Part shown: positions 54,289-62,325 of the stretch, in pieces | How the letters are laid out: every line of letters starts with the position of its first letter | Position numbering within the stretch: position 1 is the stretch's first letter | From: Streptomyces poriferorum | GTDB taxonomy: Bacteria; Actinomycetota; Actinomycetes; Streptomycetales; Streptomycetaceae | Length of the DNA: 64,000 nucleotides | Direction: 5' to 3' | NCBI RefSeq assembly: GCF_019399235.1 | Contig: NZ_JAELVH010000002.1 | Coordinates: forward strand, 51,008 to 115,007 | Notes under the pieces: model-generated | What the model was told of the DNA's origin: nothing | Database searches by the model: none | Seen by the model: only the letters and a program-made list of their open reading frames with translations | Translations under genes and position numbers: made by a program

Positions 54289-54378
54289 TGCCGCTGTTCC
54301 TCTCGGTCAAGTCGTACGCTTCCGCGTTGTTTTGAAGGTACGACCGGGAGAGAACGAGAGGCAAAGACCAAATGTCAG

Positions 54379-54409
54379 CAGGCGCTATAGGGGATTCCTA
54401 TAGCGCCTG
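54379..54409. promoter_or_regulatory. Perfect 13-base inverted repeat upstream of the SDR gene
   Basis: CAGGCGCTATAGG and CCTATAGCGCCTG flank the loop GGATT. It lies downstream of the DUF397 remnant stop (54425) and upstream of the SDR start, so it may be a terminator for the former or an operator for the latter. The low-GC TATAG core is unusual for a Streptomyces terminator. Confidence 0.55.
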
Positions 54410-54424
54410 GGGTGAGCCGCGTGA

Positions 54425-54590
54425 TCAGCCTTGGACCGCGTACGCGACGAATTGTGTCCAGGTGGTGGGGGAGAGGGCGAGTTGGGGGCCCTCCTCGACC
54501 TTGGAGTCGTGGAGGTGGACGGTGGTGGGGCAGGTGGCAACCTCCACGCAGTCGTCGCCGGAGCTGCCGCCGGCACCCGGGGCGAATGCC
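54425..54590 (-). pseudogene. DUF397 domain remnant (5'-truncated)
   Basis: The minus-strand frame contains the DUF397 C-terminal signature: SSGDDCVEVATCP, VHLHDSKVEEGPQLALSP and WTQFVAYA. The N-terminal WRKSSYS-type part is missing. Upstream residues are the reverse strand of an ATP-binding remnant. DUF397 genes normally follow an XRE regulator and lie near an anti-sigma-like ATPase gene. The frame extends to ATG 54742 and could be read as a 105-residue protein. Confidence 0.6.
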
Positions 54591-54602
54591 GGCCGCCGGG
54601 CC

Positions 54603-54752
54603 GGGGAAGTGGTGGCTCCGCTGCCCGGGTCGGACAGCGGGCACGGACTGCCGCTGGTCGAGGCGTTGGCGGACCGGTGGGCGGTGCTGGAGCGCGTACC
54701 ACCGGGGTGGCCGGGGAAGACGGTCCGCGCGGAGCTGGACATGCCGTACTGA
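54603..54752 (+). pseudogene. ATP-binding (anti-sigma-factor-like HATPase) C-terminal remnant
   Basis: About 49 codons ending at 54752 match the end of Streptomyces HATPase_c proteins: SDSGHGLPLVEALADRWAVL, then GWPGKTVRAELDMPY. The ATP-binding N box and the rest of the gene are absent. The fragment begins about 12 bases from the divergently oriented DUF397 remnant. This is what remains if the XRE gene and the 5' parts of both neighbours were deleted. Confidence 0.62.
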
Positions 54753-54768
54753 TCAGCCCCCGGCGCCG

Positions 54769-55179
54769 TCAGGCGTCGAGGACCGCGGCGACGGACTCGA
54801 TCTCGACGAGCTGGTCGTGGTAGCCGAGCACGGTGACGCCCATCAGGGTGCTGGGCACGTCATGGTCACCGAACGCGTCCCGGACCACCTCCCAGGCGGT
54901 CACCAGGTCCTCCTGCCGGGTGGAGGCGACGAGCACGCGGGTGCTGATCACGTCCTCCAGGGACGCGCCCGCGTCCTTGAGCGCGGTCCGCATGTTCTCC
55001 ACGGCCTTCGCCGCCTGGCCCGCGTAGTCGCCGACCGCCGCGGTGGATCCGTCCTCGTTCAGCGGGCAGGCGCCCGCGAGGAAGATCAGCCGTGCCTCGG
55101 CGGGGGCCGTGGCGGCGTAGGCGTACTCGGCGACGTCGGACAGGGCGGCGGAACGTATCAGGGTGACGGCACGAGGCAT
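54769..55179 (-). CDS. RidA/YjgF/YER057c/UK114 family protein
   Basis: The 136-residue protein has the RidA-type fold: LIFLAGACPLNEDGSTAAVG, AAKAVENMRTALKDAGASLED, VISTRVLVAST and MGVTVLGYHDQLVEIE. The usual catalytic Arg of enamine/imine deaminases aligns with the R in STRVLV. Such proteins neutralise reactive enamines from amino acid metabolism. Length is normal. The ATG has AGGACCT just upstream. Confidence 0.88.
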   Translation of the reverse strand: MPRAVTLIRSAALSDVAEYAYAATAPAEARLIFLAGACPLNEDGSTAAVGDYAGQAAKAVENMRTALKDAGASLEDVISTRVLVASTRQEDLVTAWEVVRDAFGDHDVPSTLMGVTVLGYHDQLVEIESVAAVLDA

Positions 55180-55259
55180 GGTCGGTCAGGTCCTCCGGTG
55201 TGAGGGGTCAGGGGAATCGGGCCCGGCGGGCCGGGAGGGTGGACCCGGCCCGCGCCCGT

Positions 55260-55880
55260 CTACTCGAAGCGGGAGGGGTCGCCGGCTCCGCGTCGTACGA
55301 TCTCCAGCTCGCCGCTGGAGAAGTCGATGACAGTGGTCGGCTCCGTGCCGCAGTCGCCGGAGTCGAGGACGGCGTCCACCTCGTGGTCGAGGCGTTCCTT
55401 GATCTCCCAGCCCTGGGTCATCGGCTCCTCCTCGTCGGGCAGGAGCAGGGTGCTGGAGAGCAGCGGCTCGCCGAGTTCCTCCAACAGGGCCTGGACGACG
55501 GCGTGGTCGGGGATGCGGACACCGACGGTCTTCTTCTTCGGGTGCAGCAGCTGGCGCGGTACCTCCTTCGTCGCCGGAAGGATGAAGGTGTACTGGCCGG
55601 GGGTCGCGGCCTTGATGGCGCGGAACACGTCGTTGTCGATCTGTACGAACTGCCCGAGCTGGGCGAAGTTCTGGCACATGAGAGTGAAGTGGTGACGGTC
55701 GTCGAGGTTGCGGATCGTGCGGATGCGGGAGATGCCGTCACGGCTGCCGAGCTGGCACCCGAGGGCGTAGCAGGAGTCCGTCGGATACGCGACGAGTGAC
55801 CCGGAGCGGATGCTTTCGGCCACGGTGGTGATGGTGCGCCGCTGGGGATTTTCGGGGTGTACGTCGAAATACTTCGCCAT
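55260..55880 (-). CDS. YciO/Sua5/YrdC/YwlC family protein (threonylcarbamoyl-AMP synthase-like)
   Basis: The 206-residue protein carries the YrdC-type core: GSLVAYPTDSCYALGCQLGS with the KRSP-like site replaced, FTLMCQNFAQLGQF, PGQYTFILPATKEVPR and VGVRIPDHAVVQALL. The closest named relative is YciO. YrdC/Sua5 make threonylcarbamoyl-AMP for tRNA t6A, while YciO-type proteins have weak or unproven activity. The family assignment is firm; the enzyme role is not. Confidence 0.87.
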   Translation of the reverse strand: MAKYFDVHPENPQRRTITTVAESIRSGSLVAYPTDSCYALGCQLGSRDGISRIRTIRNLDDRHHFTLMCQNFAQLGQFVQIDNDVFRAIKAATPGQYTFILPATKEVPRQLLHPKKKTVGVRIPDHAVVQALLEELGEPLLSSTLLLPDEEEPMTQGWEIKERLDHEVDAVLDSGDCGTEPTTVIDFSSGELEIVRRGAGDPSRFE

Positions 55881-55926
55881 CCGGCGAGTCTACGGCCGGG
55901 GCGGGGGCCGGTTCGAGGCAAAAGCA

Positions 55927-55959
55927 GGTTGTCCTGTCCCCGGGAGGGACAGGACAACC
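55927..55959 (-). terminator. Intrinsic terminator downstream of the MFS remnant
   Basis: Perfect 14-base arms GGTTGTCCTGTCCC and GGGACAGGACAACC enclose the loop CGGGA. On the minus strand the stem is followed by TGCTTTTG, a U-rich stretch that is rare in this GC-rich genome. Confidence 0.87.
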
Positions 55960-56000
55960 GTTTCGGGTGGTGAGGGGCCGCTCAAACCTTTTCGGCCATG

Positions 56001-56555
56001 TCAGACCTTGGCGGTGGTGACCTCGGACTCGGCGGTTGCCACGGCGAGCGGGTCCTTCCGTGCCGACGCCCGTACGGGGATGAGGACGGCGAGGACCGCG
56101 GCGGCGAGGGCGACGCCGCAGCCGATCAGCATCGCGGCGCGGAAGCCGCCCGCCGACGTCAGGGCGTGACCGCCGAAGTCGGTGGTCATCTGGGCCATCA
56201 CGACGCCGATGACGGCGGCGGAGAGGGAGCTGCCGATGGAGCGCATCAGGGTGTTGAAGCTGTTGGCGGAGGCGGTCTCGGACTGCGGTACCGCGCCCAT
56301 GATGAGTGCGGGCATGGCGCCGTAGGCGAAGCCGACACCGGTGTTGCAGACGAGGGTCACCGCGAGCAGGCTCCAGGTGGAGCCGCCGTCGATCATCGGT
56401 ACGGCGAGGCCGTAGCCGAGGGAGATGATCAGCGCGCCGACGGCGAGGGTGACCTTGGGGCCCCGGGCCGCGGAGAGCTTGGCACCGACCGGCGACATGA
56501 TCATCATCATCAGGCCGGACGGGGCCATCCACAGGCCCATGGCCACGAGTACTCC
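56001..56555 (-). pseudogene. MFS drug-efflux transporter, C-terminal half only
   Basis: About 185 codons encode the end of a major facilitator (DHA2-like): GLWMAPSGLMMMIMSPVG, LSAARGPKVTLAVGALII, LVCNTGVGFAYGAMPALIM and SANSFNTLMRSIGSSLSAAV, with about six membrane segments. Full-length members have 12-14 segments and about 450-500 residues. The N-terminal half is missing; upstream of GVLVAMG the frame runs into unrelated sequence next to the operator array and MarR gene. A MarR-controlled exporter with a deleted 5' half is the simplest reading. Confidence 0.8.
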
Positions 56556-56585
56556 TGGCTCTGCCGGTCCATGGCGCACTGCGCC

Positions 56586-56645
56586 ATGCATTGCCTATGC
56601 ATCGTACACGAGAAATGCATGATGCACATCGCATGCATGGTGCAT
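56586..56645. promoter_or_regulatory. ATGCAT-rich operator array between the MFS remnant and MarR gene
   Basis: Four ATGCAT palindromes (starting 56586, 56597, 56615 and 56633) and two near copies (ATGCA at 56622, TGCAT at 56641) fall within 60 bases. The last two blocks form an 18-base direct repeat. A TATATAT stretch (54 to 60 past 56600) follows, a likely -10 for the MarR gene. The array is much AT-richer than its surroundings. Confidence 0.7.
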
Positions 56646-56720
56646 ACCTGTGGTATATATGTACAAAAGAGGTCGCCCGCCCCGCGGGGAGGCGAGCCCG
56701 GCAGTCGAAGGAAGCCTTGC

Positions 56721-57167
56721 GTGGACATGCCTGTGGACCGGATCGAGTTCGAGACGATGCTGCTCGGGCGGCACATGAGTCTGCTGACCTCGCGAGGCGG
56801 CGGGCGGCTCGACCGGAGCGCCTACATCCTCCTCAGCCGGATCCGGGCCGAAGGCCCGATGTCCATCGGGCAGCTCCGGGACGCCTTCGGGCTCGACACC
56901 TCCACACTGAACCGGCAGACGGCGGCGATGCTCCGGGTCGGAGTCGTCGAGCGCATCCCCGACCCGGACGGCGGGATCGCCCGGAAGTTCGCCATCACCG
57001 CCGAGGGCGAGCACCGGCTCGACAAGGACCGCGCCGAGAACCGGGACGGTCTCCAGCGTGTGCTGGCCGAGTGGACCCCCGAGGAGGCCGCGCAGCTCGC
57101 GGACAGTCTCGCCCGCCTCAACCGCGACATCGAACGCCTCGACGGACGGCCCTGGCCGCGGGACTGA
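56721..57167 (+). CDS. MarR family transcriptional regulator
   Basis: The 148-residue protein has the MarR winged helix: LDRSAYILLSRIRAEGPMSI, then GQLRDAFGLDTSTLNRQTAAM and VERIPDPDGGIARKFAIT with the wing. A C-terminal dimer helix follows (EAAQLADSLARLNRDIERLD). It probably represses itself and the divergent transporter through the ATGCAT array. GTG 56721 has AAGGAAG six bases upstream; ATG 56727 is the alternative. Confidence 0.9.
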   Translation: MDMPVDRIEFETMLLGRHMSLLTSRGGGRLDRSAYILLSRIRAEGPMSIGQLRDAFGLDTSTLNRQTAAMLRVGVVERIPDPDGGIARKFAITAEGEHRLDKDRAENRDGLQRVLAEWTPEEAAQLADSLARLNRDIERLDGRPWPRD

Positions 57168-57193
57168 GCAGGGCGGCAGCGACGCGAACGGGG

Positions 57194-57216
57194 CCGGGCG
57201 CCTTCTCGGCACCCGG
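57194..57216. terminator. Hairpin between MarR and beta-helix genes
   Basis: CCGGGCGCC and GGCACCCGG pair with one mismatch around the loop TTCTC. It lies in the 75-base convergent gap. Confidence 0.55.
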
Positions 57217-57242
57217 CGCCGCCTCTGTGTACCGCGGTCCGG

Positions 57243-59234
57243 TCAGGACAGCTTGGTGAAGGCCCAGGTCTGGACCGCGGTGGTGGAGGGCGCCTGTTGG
57301 GTGAGCGGCGCCCCGTTCGTGGTGGAGGCCGCGGTGAGGAGTAGTCCGCTGGACTTGCTCGTCAGCCGGTAGCCCCCGGTCACGGGGGTCGCGCTCCAGC
57401 GCTGGTTCGCGTCGCCGCTGCACGCCCACTGGTCGATGGCGGCCCCCGCCGCCTTGGAGTTCTGGTAGACCTCCGCGCACAGGCCGCTGGTCACGTTCTT
57501 CAGGGTGTACGTGCCGTCGGTGTTGGCCGTGACGTTCCACCTCTGGTTGTCGCCGCCGTTCCAGAGCCAGCCCACCAGCTGGGTGCCCTGGGCGGTGGAG
57601 TGCGCCGGTACGTCGATCGCCTGGGTACCGGCGGAGATCCGGTTGACCCCGGCCGTGGGTCCCGTCGGCTTCACGCAGGTGGTGGACGACTGGTGAGCGC
57701 CGCGGTCGGGCACGCAGCCGGCCGCGACCGGGCCGCCGAAGTAGTCACGTGCGCCCGCGTTCGCCACGACCGCGCCGTTGGCCAGGGCGGAGGAGCCCGC
57801 CTGCAGTCGGTAGCCGTCGACGTCCGTGCGGGAGGTGGCCGTGCCGGGGGCCGTCAGCTTCGGGTCGGTCGTCACCTTGTGGGCGTCGGCCGGCTCGCCG
57901 GCCGGGTGGGCGCCGTAGAAGACGTTCGCGTCGTATCCGAGACCGGCGGCGTTGACGTAGCTCGCCGAGTCCGTCGCCACGTGGAAGATGTTGTTGGTGA
58001 AAGTGGCGTTCGCCGCGGTCGAACCGTTCGAGTTGCTGATGATCTCGACCGGCTTGGACAGGTAGAAGGTGTTGTTGTGGATCTGCGTGTTGGTCGTCCT
58101 GGCGCAGACCATGTCGAAGAGCTGGCCGCCGTCGTTCTGGCTGATGTTGTACCGGACGATGTTGTCCGCGGTCGTGGACCCGCCGCCGTTGCACAGGAGG
58201 ATGAAGCCACCCTCGTTGTCGTGGCTGTAGTTGTACTGGTAGATGGTGCGGATGTTGCCCTCGTCGAGGTCGAGGCCCTGCCCGTCGCAGGTGCTCTTGC
58301 CGCCGCTCACCTCGTTGAACTGGTACAGCGTGTCCTGGGTGTTCCATCCCCAGAGGCCGGCCGCGCAGTGCGCGGGCTCGCGCTCGCGGAAGCCGTCGAC
58401 CTTGTTGTACTCGAGGAGCGCGCCCTCGGTGTGATGCGGGACGATCGCGTCGCCGCCGATGTCGGAGACGGTGTTCCCGCGGATGACGACCCGTGTCTGC
58501 GGTGTCCAGGCCCCGCAGGTCGTACCGCAGTTGGCGTTGGCGAGTTCGGGGCGCTGCATCCACCGGGTCCAGAAGTGGATCCCGTAACGGTCCACGGCCC
58601 GCACGGTGTTGCCCGTCAGGACGACGTCGTCGAACTTCGTGGGCGTCGTGTTGCCCAGGACCTCGAAGAAGATGCCGGCGCTGGCGTCGTCGTCCTTCTT
58701 GGTCTGGTTCCCGTTGACGTCATGGACGTCGAGACCCGTGAGCCGGTAGTAGGTGCCGGTGCCCGAGTCGGTCCTGGTGACGTGGACGCCGCGCCGGGTC
58801 GCCGCGGCCGGACCCTTGTTGGAGATGTCCAGGTTGCGGACCTCCCAGTACTGCTGGTCCGCGAGACGTACGACGTCGGTGACCTGGCCGGCGCCGGCCA
58901 GTGCGGGCTTGGCGCCCGTGCCGTAAGCGTCGACCACGACCGGCGCTCCGGCCGCGCCCGACCCCTTGGGGAACAGCGTCTGGCCGGTGCAGGTCGAACC
59001 GCGCCTGAGGAGGATCGAGTCGCCCGGCTGGAAGGTGTGGGAGTTCACCGGGGCCAGTGCGTTCCAGGGTGTCGCCTGGGTTCCGTCGCCCGCGGCGGCG
59101 GCGCCGCAGTCGACGTAGAAGGACTGGGAGGCGGCCGGTGCGGCGGCCTGTGCCGCTGCGGTGGGGGTCGCGGTCAGAAGAGATGCCAGCGGTAGCGACA
59201 GGGCCGCGAGGAGCAGGGTTCGTCTTCCGGTCAT
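57243..59234 (-). CDS. Secreted right-handed beta-helix protein with ricin-type CBM13 domain
   Basis: The 663-residue product has a signal peptide (TLLLAALSLPLASLLTATPTAA). Residues about 40-520 are a parallel beta-helix like those of polysaccharide lyases or glycosidases: FYVDCGAAAAGDGTQATPW, YWEVRNLDISNKG, VVIRGNTVSDIGGDAIVPHH and NNTFYLSKPVEI. Residues about 535-663 are a ricin B-like trefoil with QxW repeats (NQRWNVTA, NQRWSATPV and VQTWAFTK). It probably cuts or binds a plant or microbial polysaccharide outside the cell. No catalytic residue can be assigned with confidence. Confidence 0.88.
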   Translation of the reverse strand: MTGRRTLLLAALSLPLASLLTATPTAAAQAAAPAASQSFYVDCGAAAAGDGTQATPWNALAPVNSHTFQPGDSILLRRGSTCTGQTLFPKGSGAAGAPVVVDAYGTGAKPALAGAGQVTDVVRLADQQYWEVRNLDISNKGPAAATRRGVHVTRTDSGTGTYYRLTGLDVHDVNGNQTKKDDDASAGIFFEVLGNTTPTKFDDVVLTGNTVRAVDRYGIHFWTRWMQRPELANANCGTTCGAWTPQTRVVIRGNTVSDIGGDAIVPHHTEGALLEYNKVDGFREREPAHCAAGLWGWNTQDTLYQFNEVSGGKSTCDGQGLDLDEGNIRTIYQYNYSHDNEGGFILLCNGGGSTTADNIVRYNISQNDGGQLFDMVCARTTNTQIHNNTFYLSKPVEIISNSNGSTAANATFTNNIFHVATDSASYVNAAGLGYDANVFYGAHPAGEPADAHKVTTDPKLTAPGTATSRTDVDGYRLQAGSSALANGAVVANAGARDYFGGPVAAGCVPDRGAHQSSTTCVKPTGPTAGVNRISAGTQAIDVPAHSTAQGTQLVGWLWNGGDNQRWNVTANTDGTYTLKNVTSGLCAEVYQNSKAAGAAIDQWACSGDANQRWSATPVTGGYRLTSKSSGLLLTAASTTNGAPLTQQAPSTTAVQTWAFTKLS

Positions 59235-59305
59235 GGAACGACTCCATTTTCTGAAAACGGACAGCAGACGTCTGATGCCCGCTCACATTAGGGAGCTGTG
59301 GCGTC

Positions 59306-59321
59306 AGTGGTCAAGACCTGT
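59306..59321. promoter_or_regulatory. DasR/chitinase-box-like site upstream of the beta-helix gene
   Basis: AGTGGTCAAGACCTGT matches 13 of 16 positions of the DasR-responsive element as I recall it (AGTGGTCTAGACCACT), and TGGTCAAGACCT resembles chitinase-promoter repeats. It lies about 72 bases upstream of the start of the secreted carbohydrate-active protein. Confidence 0.45.
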
Positions 59322-59514
59322 TCATGTCAATCGCTGGGTGGACGGCGGCGTCTGGACGTCCGCGTGGCCCCACCGTTCTGACGCCCGCTGCCGGGTCCGC
59401 TTCCCGGGACCCGTCGCATCGGTGTGAGCCGGAGAGGCGTGAGCCGGAGCGTCCCTCCCCGCTGCTGAGTACGGTGGGGCGACGAGCTGAGGATCCGTCG
59501 AAGAGGAGTACCGC

Positions 59515-60351
59515 ATGGCCGAGTTGGAGCTTTCCGCAGGTGTCGTGGAGTACGAGGACACCGGCGGGAACGGACCGGTCGTGGTCCTGCTCCACGGTGT
59601 GGCGATGGACGGTTCTCTGTGGCGGCACGTCGTCGCGGATCTGCGGGACGGCCATCGGTGCATCGTGCCGACGCTGCCGCTCGGCGGTCACCGGCGGCCG
59701 ATGAGGCCCGACGCCGACCTTTCGGTCCTCGGCGTGGCGCGGCTGGTCGCGGAGTTCCTCGAAGCGCTCGACCTCACCGATGTCACCCTGGTCATGAACG
59801 ACTGGGGTGGCGCGCAGGCCCTGGTCGCGGACGGCCGCGACCAGCGCATCGGCAAACTGGTCATCACGTCCTGTGAGGCCTTCGACAACTTCCCGCCCGG
59901 ACTGCCCGGCAGCAACCTGTACGCCTCCGCCAAGATGCCCGGCGGCCTGAACGTGGCCTTCACCCTGTTGAAGTTCAAGCCGATGCGGCGGCTGCCGATG
60001 ACCTGGGGCCGGATGAGCAGGCGGCCGGTACCCGACGCGGTCATGGATGCCTGGTTCCGGCCGCTGTGGACCTCGCCGGACATCCGCCGGGACCTGCGGA
60101 AGTACGTCCTGGGCGTACCGCCGAAGGCCGAACTCCTGCGCTGGGCGGAGGCATTGCGCACCTTCGACCGGCCGGCGCTCGTCGCCTGGGCCGCGGAGGA
60201 CAAGGTCATGCCGCCGGAACACGGCCGCCGGCTGGCCGGAATGCTGCCCAAGGGCGAGCTGGTGGAGATCGCGGACAGCTACACCCTGATCCCCGAGGAC
60301 CGGCCGGAGGAACTCGCGCGGCACCTGCGGGAGTTCCTCCGGCACGGCTGA
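59515..60351 (+). CDS. Alpha/beta-hydrolase with Asp nucleophile
   Basis: The 278-residue enzyme has the oxyanion motif LLHGVAMDGSLW and a nucleophile elbow VMNDWGGAQ with Asp instead of Ser, as in haloalkane dehalogenases and epoxide hydrolases. An acid candidate lies in WAAEDKVMPPEHG. The position where the catalytic His is normally found reads IADSYTLIPEDRP, with no His, so the triad looks incomplete. It is convergent with the monooxygenase gene, three bases between stops. Substrate unknown. Confidence 0.85.
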   Translation: MAELELSAGVVEYEDTGGNGPVVVLLHGVAMDGSLWRHVVADLRDGHRCIVPTLPLGGHRRPMRPDADLSVLGVARLVAEFLEALDLTDVTLVMNDWGGAQALVADGRDQRIGKLVITSCEAFDNFPPGLPGSNLYASAKMPGGLNVAFTLLKFKPMRRLPMTWGRMSRRPVPDAVMDAWFRPLWTSPDIRRDLRKYVLGVPPKAELLRWAEALRTFDRPALVAWAAEDKVMPPEHGRRLAGMLPKGELVEIADSYTLIPEDRPEELARHLREFLRHG

Positions 60352-60354
60352 GGG

Positions 60355-62145
60355 CTATGTGCTGAGCACCTCGTCCATCGACTCCTCCCGCCAGCGGCGC
60401 AGGAGTTCGTGGAAGGCGGTGGCGCCGTGCGGATACGCGTGGGGGCCGTTGGGGCGGCCGCGGCCTTCGCGGTTGTAGTAGCCGGGAGTGCACTCGGCGT
60501 GGAACCACTCGTGATCCGGGGCGCCCTGCGCCATGGTGGCGAGCCAGGCGTCCTCGGCCGCGCGGGAGGGCTCCAGGAGCGCGCCCCGGTCCTCGGCGGC
60601 TGCGACGAGGGCGGCGGCGTGCACGGCCTGCTCGTCGAGGATGTGCGTGTAGTTGACGCTGCTCGCGTTCTGCAGTGAACCCATCTGGATCAGATTCGGG
60701 AAGCCGTTGCAGGTGAAGCCGTGGAGGCTCCGGATGCCGTGCTGCCCCCAGGCGTGCAGCAGTTGGGTGCCTCCCCGGCCGTGGACGGGCAGCTTGCCGG
60801 AGAGGACGCCGGAGGTGCCGACGGAGAACCCGGTGGCGAAGATCAGGCAGTCGAGTGCGTACGCGGCGCCGCCCACCACGACGCCGTCCTCGGTGACGCG
60901 TTCGATGCCGTGGGTGTCCGCGGTGTCCACCAGGGTGACGTTGCCGCGGTTGAACGCCGGGTAGTACAGGTCGGAGAAGGTGGGGCGCTTGCAGGCGTAG
61001 CGGTACCAGGGCTTGAGCGCCTCGGCCGTCGCCGGGTCGGTGACCGTCCGCTCGACGCGGGTCCGTACCTCGTTCATCTTGGCGGCGTCGGCAGCCTCGT
61101 AGGCGGCTTCGAAGTCCGCCCGGTCGTCGGGGCGGCGGAAGCTGGGCAGCAGTTTCTCCAGCAGCGCGGCCGATGACGTCCAGCCGTCCGCCACGAGGTC
61201 CTCGTCGAACTCCTCGCCCGCGACGATGCGCAGGAAGTTCTCGCGCCGCGCGCCGGCCCAGCCCTCGCGGTCCGCGCCGACGTCGGCCGCCGTGGTGCGG
61301 CGGTTGGCGCGCACGTCCACCGTGGAGGGGGTGCGCTGGAAGACGTAGACGTGGCCGGCGTCCTCGGCCAGCTTCGGAATCACCTGCACACCGGTGGCGC
61401 CGGTGCCGACGACCCCCACCCGCTTGCCCGCCAGACCCGTCAGGGCGCCTTCGGGGGAGCCCGCGGTGTAGCCGTAGTCCCAGCGGGAGGTGTGGAAGGT
61501 GTGCCCCGCGAACCTCTCGATGCCGGGTATCCCGGGCAGCTTCGGCTCGGACAGGGTGCCGGTGGCGGTGACGACGTACGTCGCCCGGAACGCGTCACCA
61601 CGATCGGTCGTCACGACCCATGAGCGGGAACTTTCCTCCCAGTGCAGAGCCGTGACGGTGGTCGAGAACAGGGCGTCCGCGCCGAGGTCGTACTTCTGCG
61701 CGATCCGTACCGCGTGACGCCGGATCTCCTCTCCCGGGGCGTACTTCCACCGGGGTACGTACCCGGTCTCGTCGAGCATCGGCAGGTAGACGTGGGACTC
61801 GATGTCGCAGTGGATTCCCGGGTACCGGTTCCAGTACCAGGTGCCGCCGAAGCCGCCGGCCGTGTCGATGAAGCGGACGTGTTCCACGCCCCGCTGCCGC
61901 AGCCGTGCTCCGGCGAGGATGCCGCCGAACCCGCCGCCGACGACGGCGACGTCCACGGTGTCGCGAAGCGGCTCGCGTTCGGCCTGGACCTCCGCGTACG
62001 GGTCGGCGGCGTAGAAGCCGAACTCGGCTTCGGTGGCCCGGTACTGGCGGGGGCCGTCGGGCCGCACGCGCCGCTCACGCTCGTGGCGGTAGCGCCGGCG
62101 CAGCGCGGATAGCTCGTCGGGGGCCGGTGTCTGAGGCGACGTCAT
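60355..62145 (-). CDS. Flavin-containing Baeyer-Villiger-type monooxygenase
   Basis: The 596-residue enzyme inserts oxygen next to a ketone to give an ester or lactone using FAD and NADPH. It has the first dinucleotide site VVGGGFGG near residues 69-75, GGTWYWNRYPG, the BVMO fingerprint FAGHTFHTSRWD (212-223) and the second dinucleotide site VVGTGATG near 247-252. A long N-terminal extension of about 60 residues is typical of cyclohexanone- or phenylacetone-type enzymes. ATG 62145 (MTSPQTPAPD) is preferred over the longer open frame. Confidence 0.9.
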   Translation of the reverse strand: MTSPQTPAPDELSALRRRYRHERERRVRPDGPRQYRATEAEFGFYAADPYAEVQAEREPLRDTVDVAVVGGGFGGILAGARLRQRGVEHVRFIDTAGGFGGTWYWNRYPGIHCDIESHVYLPMLDETGYVPRWKYAPGEEIRRHAVRIAQKYDLGADALFSTTVTALHWEESSRSWVVTTDRGDAFRATYVVTATGTLSEPKLPGIPGIERFAGHTFHTSRWDYGYTAGSPEGALTGLAGKRVGVVGTGATGVQVIPKLAEDAGHVYVFQRTPSTVDVRANRRTTAADVGADREGWAGARRENFLRIVAGEEFDEDLVADGWTSSAALLEKLLPSFRRPDDRADFEAAYEAADAAKMNEVRTRVERTVTDPATAEALKPWYRYACKRPTFSDLYYPAFNRGNVTLVDTADTHGIERVTEDGVVVGGAAYALDCLIFATGFSVGTSGVLSGKLPVHGRGGTQLLHAWGQHGIRSLHGFTCNGFPNLIQMGSLQNASSVNYTHILDEQAVHAAALVAAAEDRGALLEPSRAAEDAWLATMAQGAPDHEWFHAECTPGYYNREGRGRPNGPHAYPHGATAFHELLRRWREESMDEVLST

Positions 62146-62257
62146 GTGGGGGGCCTCGTTTCCTCGTCGTCGTTCCTGCGTCTGTCCGTCGTGGGCCGGA
62201 CCGTCCATGTGCTGCCGAACTGCCTTGGAAGCGGGCGGCCTTCCGCACCGTAACAAC

Positions 62258-62279
62258 AACCGGACAGTCTTGTCCGGTT
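62258..62279. promoter_or_regulatory. Perfect palindromic operator, TetR type
   Basis: AACCGGACA (62258-62266) and TGTCCGGTT (62271-62279) are perfect inverted copies four bases apart. The site lies between divergent starts, 112 bases from the monooxygenase and 47 from the SMP-30 gene, with TAGGGT (62279-62284) as a possible -10 for the latter. A TetR gene lies 1.1 kb away. Confidence 0.7.
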
Positions 62280-62325
62280 AGGGTGCGGGGGCACGTCGAT
62301 CTTCGGACAGGAAGAGGAACCCCCC

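Noticed and set aside
59423..59449. GTGAGCCGGAG repeated 16 bases apart upstream of the hydrolase
   Set aside because: It could be a regulatory repeat, but the word is GC-rich and near the background expectation. No regulator gene is tied to it.
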